Program-made: the position numbers and the translations under genes | Notes under the pieces: model-generated | What the model saw: the letters and a program-made list of their open reading frames with translations, nothing else | Told to the model about the DNA's origin: nothing | The model's database searches: none | Assembly: GCA_944325195.1 (NCBI GenBank) | Contig: CALUZB010000021.1 | Location: forward strand, 1-64,000 | Source: an uncultured Desulfovibrionaceae bacterium | GTDB taxonomy: Bacteria; Desulfobacterota; Desulfovibrionia; Desulfovibrionales; Desulfovibrionaceae | Length of the DNA stretch: 64,000 bases | Direction: 5' to 3' | In this document: positions 8,374 to 17,132 of the stretch, piece after piece | Layout: each line of letters starts with the position of its first letter | How positions within the stretch are numbered: the first letter of the stretch is position 1

Positions 8374-9459
8374 CTATTTGCAGTGCCCGCTGTTCACTGC
8401 CCAGTTATACCCCTCACACTCGCCCTTGCCGCAAGCTGTGCGGAAATCCTGACACATTGCAGGGAAATCCTCCCTCATCAGCAGAGCTGAAGCCCGGGCC
8501 ATATAATAAGCGGGATTATCTTTATTAAGAGTTATCGCCTGGTTGAAGTCAGCCAAGGCCAAGTCAATCAGATTGAGGCGCAGGTAAGCTGTACCGCGCC
8601 CGGATAAAGCTGGCAGGAAAGCATTGTTGAATTTTAAAGCCTGCGAATAAGACGCTACTGCTTGAGCGGTTCGTCCTGACTGAAGCTGATTGGCGCCCAG
8701 AATGCAGAAGACCAGCGGATTGCTGGGGTCCAACCTGGCCGCCTGGTTCATAGCCTGTTCTATCTGCTGAACTCTGTCTTCACTATTGGGCAATGCACTT
8801 TTAGGCGGCTCCAAATATCGACGACACAAATCCAGAGCAGAAAGCCGATTCAAATGTTTCTTTAACAGGCTGCCGTCAGACTCATCGTTGAGGACTTGGG
8901 GCAGAAGCCTTTCAACTTCCAATAAGCTGTCTTTTTCAAGGGCAAGAGCCTGGGCCTGCAAATATTGAAAATCCTGATCGGCTATTCCTGCTTTTATAGC
9001 AGTGGAAAGATCCGGATAAAGCGGCGTCAGCTCAACAACCAGCGCTATTTGATTCCCCGCTTCCCCGGAAGCAGGATCAGCTTGTTCCACAATCATGATC
9101 CTACTTAAACTTTGGGCAATGCTTCCGTAGTTCAACGGAGTGCTTTCAGTTTGCAGGGAACTTAACAGAGGGGAAATTTTAAGATTATAGACAGCTCCTT
9201 CCAGCAGACGGACACGACAGCGCGCTTCAGCAATAGCGGATGCAGCTTCCGGCGACAGGCGTCCGGAAAAAGCCTGGGTATCTGAACACAAGGTAGGATT
9301 TTGATTCAGAGTTCCGTCCGGGTTGAGCAAATCAACAGCCAATTCAGGAGCCTCCACATTAATGGAAACGGACTGGCCGGAACAGACACCGGGAAGTCCC
9401 TGGAAAATAAGAGCCGACAGCAGCAGTGTCCGGAAAAGCATCGTAAAGTTTCTGCCCAT
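8374..9459 (-). CDS. Secreted TPR-repeat protein of unknown function
   Basis: I do not recognise a named family. The 361-aa product has a signal peptide (residues 1 to about 29, ending VCSG). A middle region contains ALVVELTPLYPDLSTAIKAG. At least three tetratricopeptide repeats cover the C-terminal 140 residues, for example NPLVFCILGANQLQSGRTAQ and YSQALKFNNAFLPALSGRGT. The repeats suggest protein-protein contacts in the periplasm. The start has AGGT upstream. The gene lies 6 nt after a lipoprotein gene on the same strand, so the two are probably co-transcribed and may act together in the envelope. The last segment has several Cys residues (CQDFRTACGKGECEGYNW), perhaps forming disulfides. 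Confidence 0.75.
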   Translation of the reverse strand: MGRNFTMLFRTLLLSALIFQGLPGVCSGQSVSINVEAPELAVDLLNPDGTLNQNPTLCSDTQAFSGRLSPEAASAIAEARCRVRLLEGAVYNLKISPLLSSLQTESTPLNYGSIAQSLSRIMIVEQADPASGEAGNQIALVVELTPLYPDLSTAIKAGIADQDFQYLQAQALALEKDSLLEVERLLPQVLNDESDGSLLKKHLNRLSALDLCRRYLEPPKSALPNSEDRVQQIEQAMNQAARLDPSNPLVFCILGANQLQSGRTAQAVASYSQALKFNNAFLPALSGRGTAYLRLNLIDLALADFNQAITLNKDNPAYYMARASALLMREDFPAMCQDFRTACGKGECEGYNWAVNSGHCK

Positions 9460-9465
9460 TTCAAC

Positions 9466-10044
9466 CTACATCAGTTGCAGTTGATTTTTAATTTCCTGAG
9501 CCATGGGAACCAACAAGTCCCTTAATGTGGATTCAGCCAGTTCAGACAAATTCGCATCCGTTGGTACAATCACCGCACTCTGCTCGGCATTGTAACTTTT
9601 TTTGAAGGTCACCCCATTTTTATTTTCGGGTAATTGAATAGTAATTGCAATTTTGACTTTATATTGGGCCGTGCCGGTTTGCTCAATCCAGAGCTTATCC
9701 AGACTCCCTTTAATCACATAGCTTGAAGCCGTAGTATAAGGGCTGTAGCTTGCTCTCACACCAAGCCGTACCAGTTCGTCGGCCAACGCCTCACTGACCC
9801 AGGCCGTGGGGGAAGAAGTGGCGGTATATGGCTCGCCATCAGAATTTTCGCCAACAGATTGTTGAGGCATAGCGGACTGGAATTCTTCAATTATCACCGC
9901 AGGCAACTCATTTGCAGCGCCCATACTGGGGCCCACCGGATTATAAACAAGATTAACCTGCTGTCCTGTGCATGCGGAAACTGCAAACACAAAGATACTT
10001 AACACAGCCAACTTCAACCAATCATTAAATTTGATTGCTAACAT
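9466..10044 (-). CDS. Putative lipoprotein (YajG-like)
   Basis: The 192-aa product has a type II signal peptide with lipobox VSAC (Cys at residue 25), so it is predicted to be lipid-anchored in the envelope. The mature part reads QQVNLVYNPVGP near the start and has alternating strands such as SYVIKGSLDKLWIEQ and QYKVKIAITIQLPE, a pattern seen in YajG-type and related lipoproteins that bind other envelope components. The assignment to YajG is by pattern only. An ATG with AGGAG upstream fixes the start. It is followed after 6 nt by the TPR gene. Confidence 0.75.
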   Translation of the reverse strand: MLAIKFNDWLKLAVLSIFVFAVSACTGQQVNLVYNPVGPSMGAANELPAVIIEEFQSAMPQQSVGENSDGEPYTATSSPTAWVSEALADELVRLGVRASYSPYTTASSYVIKGSLDKLWIEQTGTAQYKVKIAITIQLPENKNGVTFKKSYNAEQSAVIVPTDANLSELAESTLRDLLVPMAQEIKNQLQLM

Positions 10045-10310
10045 GGTTTCTCCTGACTAATGCGTTTATCCTTAATGAACGATATTATCCTAACTGAAGC
10101 AAAGCCTTTAGGCAACACCCCCCCCCCGGGCAACACTGACCTTTGTATCTTTATGGTTCAATCAACAGCCGGCCCACTCTCCGAGCAACTGGGGCAACCG
10201 GCGGACAGAGGCTATGCAGGTTGCCCCGCCATGAGCAGAGACATCCCGGAATATTATTTGATTTTATCAATTTCACCCGCTACAGGTTCAAATCCATTCC
10301 GCGCTGGGGC
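10045..10310. repeat. Noncoding stretch with a C10 tract and GGCAAC repeats
   Basis: Between the permease terminator and the lipoprotein gene lies a run of ten C (10118-10127) flanked by the same octamer GGCAACAC on both sides, and a perfect 9-bp inverted repeat GGGGCAACC (10191-10199) / GGTTGCCCC (10219-10227). The C10 tract is about 75 bp upstream of the lipoprotein start, where a change in length could alter promoter spacing. No gene is supported here. Confidence 0.4.
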
Positions 10311-10332
10311 AAAAACTCTTTCCCTGAAAGAG
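10311..10332 (-). terminator. Terminator of the purine permease gene
   Basis: On the minus strand the sequence reads CTCTTTC, a 3-nt loop, GAAAGAG and then five T. It lies 56 nt past the stop codon of the permease gene, in the right orientation for a Rho-independent terminator. The 7-bp stem is only moderately GC-rich. Confidence 0.6.
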
Positions 10333-10387
10333 GGAATGCCGGATATGTGGGCATGCCCCCTCCGTGAACTCGGCAGTAGTGCATTTA

Positions 10388-11716
10388 CTAGGCAGGCCGC
10401 AAAGCAAAATTGACGGCAAAACAAATGGATATAATCCACATAATCGGACTGACTCCACGTATTTTGCCGCTGAGTGCGTAAAGCAGCACATAGCTGATAA
10501 ATCCAAACCCGAAACCAGAGGCGATGCTGAACGTAAACGGCATCGTCACTATGGTCAGGAAAGCGGGCAAAGCTATTCTGAAATCTTTAAAATTGATATG
10601 CACCACTTCCTGCATCATTAGAGCTCCAACAATTACCAACGCCGGGGCAGTGGCAAAGCCGGGCACCAGGGCAACCAGAGGAACAAAGAAAAGTGTAAGC
10701 AGAAAGAAAATGGCGACAAACACTGCGGTAAGTCCGGAACGCCCGCCGGCGGCAATGCCGGAAGCGCTTTCAATATAGGCTGTAACTGTAGGCATACCCA
10801 CACATGCGCTTGCAATGTCCCCGACGGAGTCGGTGACAAGGGCCTTGTCCATTCCGGGCGTATTGCCTTTGTCATCCATAATGTTGGCTTTGCGGGAAAG
10901 ACCGATCAATGTGCCGATATTGTCAAAAAGGTCAACCATAGTGATCGTAAAAATAATGGACACCAGGCCATATTGTAAAGCAGCTGCAATATCAAGCTGG
11001 CCGAACAACGGGGCGGGGCTGGGCACGGACAAAGTAACTATATCTGTAATGGAAGACGGGACCGTAACCTGTCCGGTCAACATCCCGATGACAGTGACAA
11101 TCAGGATTCCTAATGGAATGGCCACTCTTATCCCCCTGGCCATCATTGCGCTGATCAGGCACACTCCCAGTAAGGCCAGTAAAGCAGAAGGAGCGCCAAT
11201 GTTGCCCAATGTCACAAAATTTTGGGGGTGCGCCGCCACTATACCGCAGTTTTTCAGACCGATAAGAGCAATAAACGCCCCAATGCCAGCCACAATAGCA
11301 TACTTCAAATCCATGGGCACGGCATTGATGATCATTTGCCTCAGCCTGGTAATCGTAAGAATAAGAAATACCACTCCAGAGATGAAAACAGCCCCCAACG
11401 CCGTTTGCCAGGGCAGCCCCAAAGTTCCGCATACATAATAGGCGAAGAATGCGCTTATCCCAAGTCCGGGAGCAACCCCTACAGGAAAGTTGGCCCAAAG
11501 GCCCATAACAAGCGTAACCGCCGCTGTGATGCAGATCAACGCGGTAATTGCAGCTTCTCTCGGCATACCTGTATCTGCCAACATACCGGGCACCACAAAC
11601 ACAACATAGCACATGGCCATGAAGGTTGTGAGCCCCCCGTAAAGCTCACTTTTGATTGATGTATTTTTTTCTTTTAATCTGAAGAATGTGGATATCCAGG
11701 CACAGATCTGGTGCAT
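10388..11716 (-). CDS. AzgA-type guanine/hypoxanthine permease (NCS2 family)
   Basis: This is a purine base:cation symporter of the inner membrane. The 442-aa length and 12-14 hydrophobic segments fit the AzgA-like branch of NCS2 (relatives are E. coli GhxP/GhxQ and B. subtilis PbuG). Typical segments are IKSELYGGLTTFMAMCYVVF, VGVAPGLGISAFFAYYVCG and MVDLFDNIGTLIGLSRKA. A TESASGIAAGGRSGLTAV-like motif (YIESASGIAAGGRSGLTAVF) is also present. The precise base transported cannot be read from sequence. The start ATG has AAGGAG upstream. No purine riboswitch was recognised in front of it. Confidence 0.92.
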   Translation of the reverse strand: MHQICAWISTFFRLKEKNTSIKSELYGGLTTFMAMCYVVFVVPGMLADTGMPREAAITALICITAAVTLVMGLWANFPVGVAPGLGISAFFAYYVCGTLGLPWQTALGAVFISGVVFLILTITRLRQMIINAVPMDLKYAIVAGIGAFIALIGLKNCGIVAAHPQNFVTLGNIGAPSALLALLGVCLISAMMARGIRVAIPLGILIVTVIGMLTGQVTVPSSITDIVTLSVPSPAPLFGQLDIAAALQYGLVSIIFTITMVDLFDNIGTLIGLSRKANIMDDKGNTPGMDKALVTDSVGDIASACVGMPTVTAYIESASGIAAGGRSGLTAVFVAIFFLLTLFFVPLVALVPGFATAPALVIVGALMMQEVVHINFKDFRIALPAFLTIVTMPFTFSIASGFGFGFISYVLLYALSGKIRGVSPIMWIISICFAVNFALRPA

Positions 11717-11796
11717 ATTTACTCCTTATGATTATCCAGAAAATCAGCACTCAACTGTCGATACTCCTTAAACAACAAGGAAAACAACTTCGTCAT

Positions 11797-12696
11797 TTAT
11801 CGCATTGCCGATCTATTGCCTCTAAGCCGGGCAAGCCCGCAAAGAAATGATCCGAAGATAATCAGGCCAACCCCAACCCAGAAGCCTACAGGAGTTGGAG
11901 CGCCAAGCCAAGTAGATGCAAAAAACATTGAGAGTGCCGGGTTAAAGTAGGAAAGCATGGCAAGCATCATAAAGTTGCCGTGATACATTCCTTTCTCCCA
12001 CATGGAATAGGATATTCCAAAAATAAGACCTACGACAACCAGTTCGATGACCGGCACGACGCCAGGAAACGTAAGCTTACCGCCTCTTAAGAAAAAGCCT
12101 ACCCAGAGAGCGGCGGCAATAACGATGAAAAACACCGGAATGGCATTGTGCCCTTGCGAAAAGCGGGCACTTAAGTTGCAATACACACCCCAGGTGAGCG
12201 CCGCCAGCAAACCGCAAATGTAAGGGAGAGGAAAGCTTAAAAAATTCGCTACCAGTCCTGAGAAAGTCACGTCGCCGCCGGAGGCGATGCACCAGTATAA
12301 GCCTATAATTGCAACGCCTGTACCGGGCCAGACCAGCCACCCCATTTTCTGTTTATTAATCCAAATGGACATCACCACAATGGAGCAGGGCCACAAATAG
12401 TTCAACATGCCTACTTCCAATGCCTGACGCGCATCAGACGCCATGCCGATTGCTTGGGAAAACAGAATTTCATAAAAAATAAAAACGCTCCCAGCCCCAA
12501 ACAGGTATGCCTTCGGCATTTGCTTTATCTTGGGAAGGCCGTTTTTCAAACAAATAGAAAGCGCTCCCAAGGTATAAATTAACGCCGTGCCTTCTGCTAC
12601 GCCAAAGGTCTCTGTTACTGAACGCATCAGCCCTATAACGGTGCTCCACATTAAAAGAGCGGTCATTCCTAAAATATTTCCGGTTGTTCTGTTCAT
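11797..12696 (-). CDS. YddG-type EamA/DMT family aromatic amino acid exporter
   Basis: This is an inner-membrane drug/metabolite transporter with ten predicted helices in two EamA repeats. It resembles E. coli YddG, an exporter of aromatic amino acids, over its length: the N-terminal LLMWSTVIGLMRSVTE, the LEVGMLNYLWPCSIVVMSIW segment and TWGVYCNLSARF in the second half. The open frame extends to a TTG at 12741, but the ATG at 12696 has GAGG six bases upstream and gives 299 residues, close to the usual size, so I place the start there. It is separated from the downstream permease gene by 80 nt on the same strand and may be co-transcribed with it. Confidence 0.88.
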   Translation of the reverse strand: MNRTTGNILGMTALLMWSTVIGLMRSVTETFGVAEGTALIYTLGALSICLKNGLPKIKQMPKAYLFGAGSVFIFYEILFSQAIGMASDARQALEVGMLNYLWPCSIVVMSIWINKQKMGWLVWPGTGVAIIGLYWCIASGGDVTFSGLVANFLSFPLPYICGLLAALTWGVYCNLSARFSQGHNAIPVFFIVIAAALWVGFFLRGGKLTFPGVVPVIELVVVGLIFGISYSMWEKGMYHGNFMMLAMLSYFNPALSMFFASTWLGAPTPVGFWVGVGLIIFGSFLCGLARLRGNRSAMR

Positions 12697-12953
12697 AAGT
12701 AGCCTCAACTCAAACGCGAGCCGTATCAGAAGCCGCCTCAAAATGCAATAATAGCCTTAAAACCGGACGGAACCTGGACGCATAATGCGCCTGTTTCCTA
12801 CTTGCAGAATATCCACCACCCGTTCCAAGTGGGCGCTGATTAGACTAATTGATTTAACTTCTGAGGGAAGCGGACTGTCTTTACACTTTAAAAACGGCTG
12901 AAGCACTCACACCAGATACTTATAAAGCTATAGCATGCTACATATAATTAGGA

Positions 12954-12982
12954 TTGCACATAAAATCTGCCTGTGGTATTTT
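12954..12982 (+). promoter_or_regulatory. Predicted sigma-70 promoter of the HdeD-family gene
   Basis: TTGCAC (12954-12959) and TATTTT (12977-12982) are separated by 17 bp, 59 nt before the start codon. This is the best promoter-like match in the gap between 12697 and 13041, which otherwise holds nothing recognisable. Confidence 0.4.
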
Positions 12983-13041
12983 ATAAGATGTTTGTTATTC
13001 TTAAAGCTTTGGCAAAAGCTGACTAAAAGGAGGATTTCCTT

Positions 13042-13635
13042 ATGGCTCTTAGCGTAACAGAATGGCAGAAAAATTTGGCAAAGCAATGGGGCTGGATAGC
13101 CTTCCGCGGGGTGCTTGCAATCATCTTTGCAATAATAGCCATCGCTTCCCCCATAGCCACCGCGTGGGCTTTAGCCTTGGTTTGGGGCGTATTCGCTTTC
13201 CTGGAAGGCCTTGCCGCCCTTATTTCCGGCTGGCGCCTGCACAAACAGGGCGCAACCTGGTGGCCCTATTTACTGTTTGGCATTATCGGCATTTTGGCAG
13301 GTTTGCTGGCTATGGCCTGGCCGGGCCTGACCATGATTGTACTGGTTTATCTGATTGGAATCTGGGCCATTTTCGGCGGTATAAGCGAAATATTTATGGG
13401 CGCAAGTCTCCGCAAAACAGTTGATCGCTGGTGGATAATGCTGCTTGCAGGCATAATCAGCGTTCTGTTTGGGATGCTTGTTATCTATTCCCCCTTTGAA
13501 GGAATGTTGATGATGATTTGGTGTCTGGCCGGATTTATGCTGGTAATCGGCATCATCGGCCTGATTTTCGCATTCCGCTTGAAAAAAGGTAAAGTTGACT
13601 TCAGCAGTTTTGAAAATACAGACACTCAAATTTAG
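13042..13635 (+). CDS. HdeD-family membrane protein (DUF308)
   Basis: The 197-aa protein has six hydrophobic helices in a repeated pattern (FRGVLAIIFAIIAIASPIAT in the first third, LLAGIISVLFGMLVIYSPFE in the last), the hallmark of the HdeD/DUF308 family. In E. coli HdeD takes part in acid resistance at high cell density; in most other bacteria its role is unknown. The start follows a strong AAGGAGG ribosome site, a predicted promoter lies 59 nt upstream, and a good terminator follows 6 nt past the stop, so this is a single-gene transcript. Confidence 0.9.
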   Translation: MALSVTEWQKNLAKQWGWIAFRGVLAIIFAIIAIASPIATAWALALVWGVFAFLEGLAALISGWRLHKQGATWWPYLLFGIIGILAGLLAMAWPGLTMIVLVYLIGIWAIFGGISEIFMGASLRKTVDRWWIMLLAGIISVLFGMLVIYSPFEGMLMMIWCLAGFMLVIGIIGLIFAFRLKKGKVDFSSFENTDTQI

Positions 13636-13640
13636 ATTGG

Positions 13641-13664
13641 AAGGGCGCCATTCAGCGCCCTTTT
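13641..13664 (+). terminator. Rho-independent terminator of the HdeD-family gene
   Basis: AAGGGCGC (13641-13648) and GCGCCCTT (13655-13662) form an 8-bp stem with a 6-nt loop, and the transcript continues in T. It lies directly after the stop codon of the HdeD-family gene. Confidence 0.85.
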
Positions 13665-14574
13665 GCACCTTCAGTAAAAGGATTGCCGGCCGGATTTGCC
13701 GGTTATTCAGGGACCAATTCCTCAAAAAAGTCCGATCTTCCTTAGGACTATGAGTATAGACGTCTTACAGGCAATGCCGTAGAGAGATTGTTGCCTATTT
13801 ACTATTATAGATTGTGCTCATATTCAACTGCTGCGGTTATTTGTAGAGCTTTTTCCGGTTTGGGCGTGCAATTTGCAAAAGCCTTGCCGGGCAGGGAGCA
13901 AAAATTGCTTTAATTGCCCGGCGGACGGAACGTCTGGATTGTGTACGAAGCAATTATCCAGACTTTGCATCTGGGAATTCAGATTGCCCTGCTGGTTTGC
14001 AGGGAATATGTTTTTCATTCACATTCAATTTTCAGATCTGGAAGCACTGAAAGCTGCATTGGCACTGTAAAGTCAGGATCACCTTCTGAGCAGGCATTGA
14101 CAACCATAAATCCCTGCAGGAACAAATTCACAGGACAGCCTCAGCCGGTGTGCTGATATTGTGAATACTCCAAGGCTCGCATATAGCAGGAACTAAGAAT
14201 AAAATATGGGATAGGCACGGCTGGACGGTGGTGCTAAAACATGCCGGGCTAGGGGAGCAGAACAGCCAACAAGGAGGCGCGTTGACTATTAATTTATTTC
14301 CTGCTGTTTCTCGGCAGTATGTTGAATCCCCCACATGAGGGACTTATTATCTTGTTGAATTAAGCCGTCGCCTATCCCATCCGTTATCCGGGAAATCGAA
14401 TCAGGGGTTTTCGATTTGTATATTCCCGTAACGCTCTATATTTCACAAAACCCAAAAAAACATAAGTGTCATACTGTAGCTTACACGTTTCATTTGTGTT
14501 GTCTATTGATAACTCATAATAATCTTTAACTGTTTTAAACATAGTTAACAAATTGTATCCTGAGCGGGACGACT
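13665..14574. other. About 0.9 kb without recognisable genes
   Basis: All open frames here are short (at most 80 codons), overlap one another on both strands and have no clear ribosome sites. A small inverted repeat AAATCGAA/TTCGATTT occurs at 14393-14417. The stretch may be decayed coding sequence, but no protein family could be recognised in any frame. No tRNA or known structured RNA was seen. Confidence 0.45.
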
Positions 14575-14618
14575 TCATCAAAATAAATCTTGATGAACTA
14601 TCCTATATAGATTATTTT
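14575..14618 (+). promoter_or_regulatory. Predicted promoter and overlapping inverted repeat
   Basis: TTGATG (14590-14595) and TATTTT (14613-14618) with a 17-bp spacer lie 25 nt before the start codon of the next gene. The -35 box is one arm of a perfect inverted repeat TCATCAA-N8-TTGATGA (14575-14596), so a repressor bound there would block the promoter. Confidence 0.35.
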
Positions 14619-14642
14619 ATAAAAATCTGATAGGAGGTTATC

Positions 14643-15692
14643 ATGTTATCAGAACAACTTATATATACTTTCGGTTGGGCTTCCTGGAGCAGTGTGCTTG
14701 CTGGGGTTGTGACCGCTTTAGCTGTTTCGATTATTATGACGATAATCGGCGTGGCTCTGGGCTTTAAAGTGGTTGACCCGAAATCGGCTGATCCTACCTC
14801 TGGCTTGGGAATTACCTTTGGCATTTGGTCTGCTGTTTCAGTTATCATAAGTATGGCAGCCGGCGGGTTCGTAGCCGGGTTATTTGCCGCTCAACGCGGG
14901 CTTGAGCATGGATTTCTGGTTTGGGCCGCTGTATCAGTAGTTGCAGTATTTTTCGGCGGCTATACTGTTGGAGCGGCTGTGCGCAGCATGGGCAACACCG
15001 CGCGCACTTTGGGCAGTGGAGCCGCAGGAGTTGCCGGAGCCGTGGGGCAGCATGCTGTAGATGTGGCCGGGAATATTGCAGGGAAAGCTGTGGAGGGGCT
15101 GAAGGAACAATTGCAACAATTGGACTATGACCAGCTTAATGAACAGGTAATTTCCGTACTACGCGACACAGGTGTGGAGAATTTACAGCCTGAACATATC
15201 AAATCGGAACTTTGGGAAGTAAAAAATGACATTAAGTGTCTGGTACGTAGAATAGGCCTCAACCCTTCAAACTTTGATCAGATTGTTGCCGATTTTGCCG
15301 GTAAGGAAAAAGCTCGCCTCAACAACATAACTGAAGACTTTGATAAGAATGTTGCAATTGATACGCTGGCCGCCAACCGAAATATTCCGCGTGACGAAGC
15401 CGAGCAGATGGTAAATAATGCGTTATCTGCTTATTACAAAGCTGTTGACAAGGCAAAAGAGCTGATGAATGATGCCCGCGAGCAGGCGGAAGAAGCAAAA
15501 TTGCAATTAAAGCATTTTGCCGACCAGACCAGGGAAAAAGCAGATAAACTGCGGCGGGCTGCCGCAAAGGCTGCAGCGATAGCCGCTCTGGCTTTAATTA
15601 TTGCAGCATGTATCGCCACCTTTGCCGGGCTGATTGGGGCTAACTGCTCCACAGGCTGGTACACCATACAAAGCGCTTATCTGATTCCTTAA
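14643..15692 (+). CDS. Unrecognised membrane protein with a long helical middle region
   Basis: I do not recognise this 349-aa protein. Residues 1-125 hold three hydrophobic helices (ASWSSVLAGVVTALAVSIIM, IWSAVSVIISMAAGGFVAGL, WAAVSVVAVFFGGYTVGAAV) rich in Gly and Ala. Residues 130-310 are polar and mostly helical, with an alanine-rich charged stretch (AKELMNDAREQAEEAKLQLK) like a coiled coil. A fourth hydrophobic helix (AAIAALALIIAACIATFAGL) lies near the C-terminus. The protein is probably anchored at both ends with a cytoplasmic or periplasmic stalk between. GGAGG before the ATG and a terminator just after the stop support an independent gene. A role in membrane stress is a guess only. Confidence 0.75.
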   Translation: MLSEQLIYTFGWASWSSVLAGVVTALAVSIIMTIIGVALGFKVVDPKSADPTSGLGITFGIWSAVSVIISMAAGGFVAGLFAAQRGLEHGFLVWAAVSVVAVFFGGYTVGAAVRSMGNTARTLGSGAAGVAGAVGQHAVDVAGNIAGKAVEGLKEQLQQLDYDQLNEQVISVLRDTGVENLQPEHIKSELWEVKNDIKCLVRRIGLNPSNFDQIVADFAGKEKARLNNITEDFDKNVAIDTLAANRNIPRDEAEQMVNNALSAYYKAVDKAKELMNDAREQAEEAKLQLKHFADQTREKADKLRRAAAKAAAIAALALIIAACIATFAGLIGANCSTGWYTIQSAYLIP

Positions 15693-15701
15693 GCTGTAAA
15701 A

Positions 15702-15727
15702 AAGCCCCGACCAACGCCGGGGCTTTT
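15702..15727. terminator. Bidirectional terminator between convergent genes
   Basis: AAGCCCCG (15702-15709) and CGGGGCTT (15718-15725) form an 8-bp stem with an 8-nt loop, with A-runs on one side and T on the other, so it can stop transcription from both directions. It sits between the membrane protein gene and the protease gene, which converge here. Confidence 0.85.
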
Positions 15728-15728
15728 C

Positions 15729-17039
15729 TTATTTCACTTCCTTAAATCTGGGAAGTCCTTTGACCAACTGCAATGCAAGGCGCAATTGGTTATCCTGAGA
15801 CAGGAATTTTTCCGCCTCAGCATCCTTGGGCTTTGCCTTGGTTGCTGTGCCTTCCCCTTCCAGATGATGGGCTAAACTCTGCTCCCTTATCTGCCAATTG
15901 GGCGCGTTGGGGTCTTTTTCCACGCTTGGCTCAAAGGGAACTTCGATATCAGGCACAATCCCCTCTGCCTGAATGGACTTGCCGGAAGGAGTATAATAAC
16001 GGGCAACTGTCAGCTTTATTCCTGAACCGTCCGGCAAAGGAATTACGTCCTGAACAGAAGCCTTGCCAAAAGTGCGTTCCCCTACCAGCAACGCCCGGTT
16101 ATGGTCTTTCAAAGCGCCGGCAACTATTTCAGAAGCGGAAGCTGAACCGGAGTTAATCAACACTACCATTGGGGCAACAATATCTCCGGCCTGGGCAGAA
16201 GCGGAATAAGAGCGGTTGGATTTGTCGCTGCGGCCTTTCATGGAAACAATCACGCCATCGGATAGAAACATGTCTGACACATGCACCGACTGATCAAGCA
16301 AGCCACCCGGGTTATTGCGCATATCTAAAATCAAGCCTCTGATTTCCCCCTTTTTTACAACCTTACGCAGCTCTTCAGTCAGTTCCTGGGTTGTGCGCCC
16401 GATAAAACGGGTAATACGCACCCAGTAATAACCCTCTTCAAGCTCGCGCACTTTTACACTGGTCATGGGAATAGCGTCGCGCACTATACTTACAGTGCGC
16501 GGAGAAGCCGAACTTTTATCAAGAATCAACAATTCCACCGTAGTGCCTTTAGGCCCCCGGATAGCAGCAACAGTTTCATTACTGGTCATTTCCTGAGTGG
16601 GGCGACCATCCACAGCAAGGATCATATCACCGCTTTTCAGACCGGCCCTGTCCGCAGGGGTGTCTTCAATAGGGGACACAATTGTCACCTGCCCATTCTC
16701 CACAGAAATTTCAATTCCAATCCCGAAGAATTCCCCGGAATTATTCTCACTCATTTCTTTGTATTCATCGGGAGTAAGATATACGGAATGGGGATCGAGT
16801 GATTGCAACATACCGCGGACAGCCCCTTCAATAATCTCCTTACGACTCTTTTCATCCACATACTCCTGCTCAACCAGATCAAGCACATGGCTGAATTGAC
16901 GCAGCGGCTGTGTTTTATCGTTTTCAAGGTTTATTTCCGGCGCGGCTAACCCGGTATTTGGCGCGGCAACCAATAGAACAAAAAAGGCCAGACCCAAAAA
17001 GGGCTTGAAGTTTGACAAATTATTTAAAGTGGCGGACAT
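15729..17039 (-). CDS. ctpA: Carboxy-terminal processing protease (peptidase S41)
   Basis: This periplasmic serine protease of the CtpA/Prc family trims or degrades envelope proteins from their C-termini. A signal peptide covers residues 1-32. A PDZ domain (about 95-180, FGIGIEISVENGQ to MILAVDGRP) precedes the S41 catalytic core, where the nucleophile Ser is in NSGSASASEIVAGAL and the general-base Lys is in GERTFGKASVQ. The length of 436 aa is typical. The start ATG has GGAGGAA about ten bases upstream. In other bacteria CtpA works with a TPR lipoprotein adaptor; none is adjacent, although an unlinked TPR protein lies at 8.4-9.5 kb. Confidence 0.96.
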   Translation of the reverse strand: MSATLNNLSNFKPFLGLAFFVLLVAAPNTGLAAPEINLENDKTQPLRQFSHVLDLVEQEYVDEKSRKEIIEGAVRGMLQSLDPHSVYLTPDEYKEMSENNSGEFFGIGIEISVENGQVTIVSPIEDTPADRAGLKSGDMILAVDGRPTQEMTSNETVAAIRGPKGTTVELLILDKSSASPRTVSIVRDAIPMTSVKVRELEEGYYWVRITRFIGRTTQELTEELRKVVKKGEIRGLILDMRNNPGGLLDQSVHVSDMFLSDGVIVSMKGRSDKSNRSYSASAQAGDIVAPMVVLINSGSASASEIVAGALKDHNRALLVGERTFGKASVQDVIPLPDGSGIKLTVARYYTPSGKSIQAEGIVPDIEVPFEPSVEKDPNAPNWQIREQSLAHHLEGEGTATKAKPKDAEAEKFLSQDNQLRLALQLVKGLPRFKEVK

Positions 17040-17132
17040 GAGTTAAGCTTCCTCCAGCTCAGTATTATCTTTCGCATAACATCTTTTGAAAAAATTGGCA
17101 AAAATGTTGTTAGTCCATTAAAACAAGGGAGA

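Noticed and set aside
10281-10300. GGTTCAAATCC resembling a tRNA T-loop
   Set aside because: The bases on either side do not pair as a T-stem and no acceptor or anticodon arm can be drawn around it.
11717-11796. Possible purine riboswitch ahead of the purine permease
   Set aside because: The gap is short and lacks the conserved three-way junction sequences of purine riboswitches.
13824-14334. Several overlapping open frames of 60-80 codons on both strands
   Set aside because: No ribosome sites, no recognisable motifs, and mutual overlap; treated as noncoding or decayed sequence.
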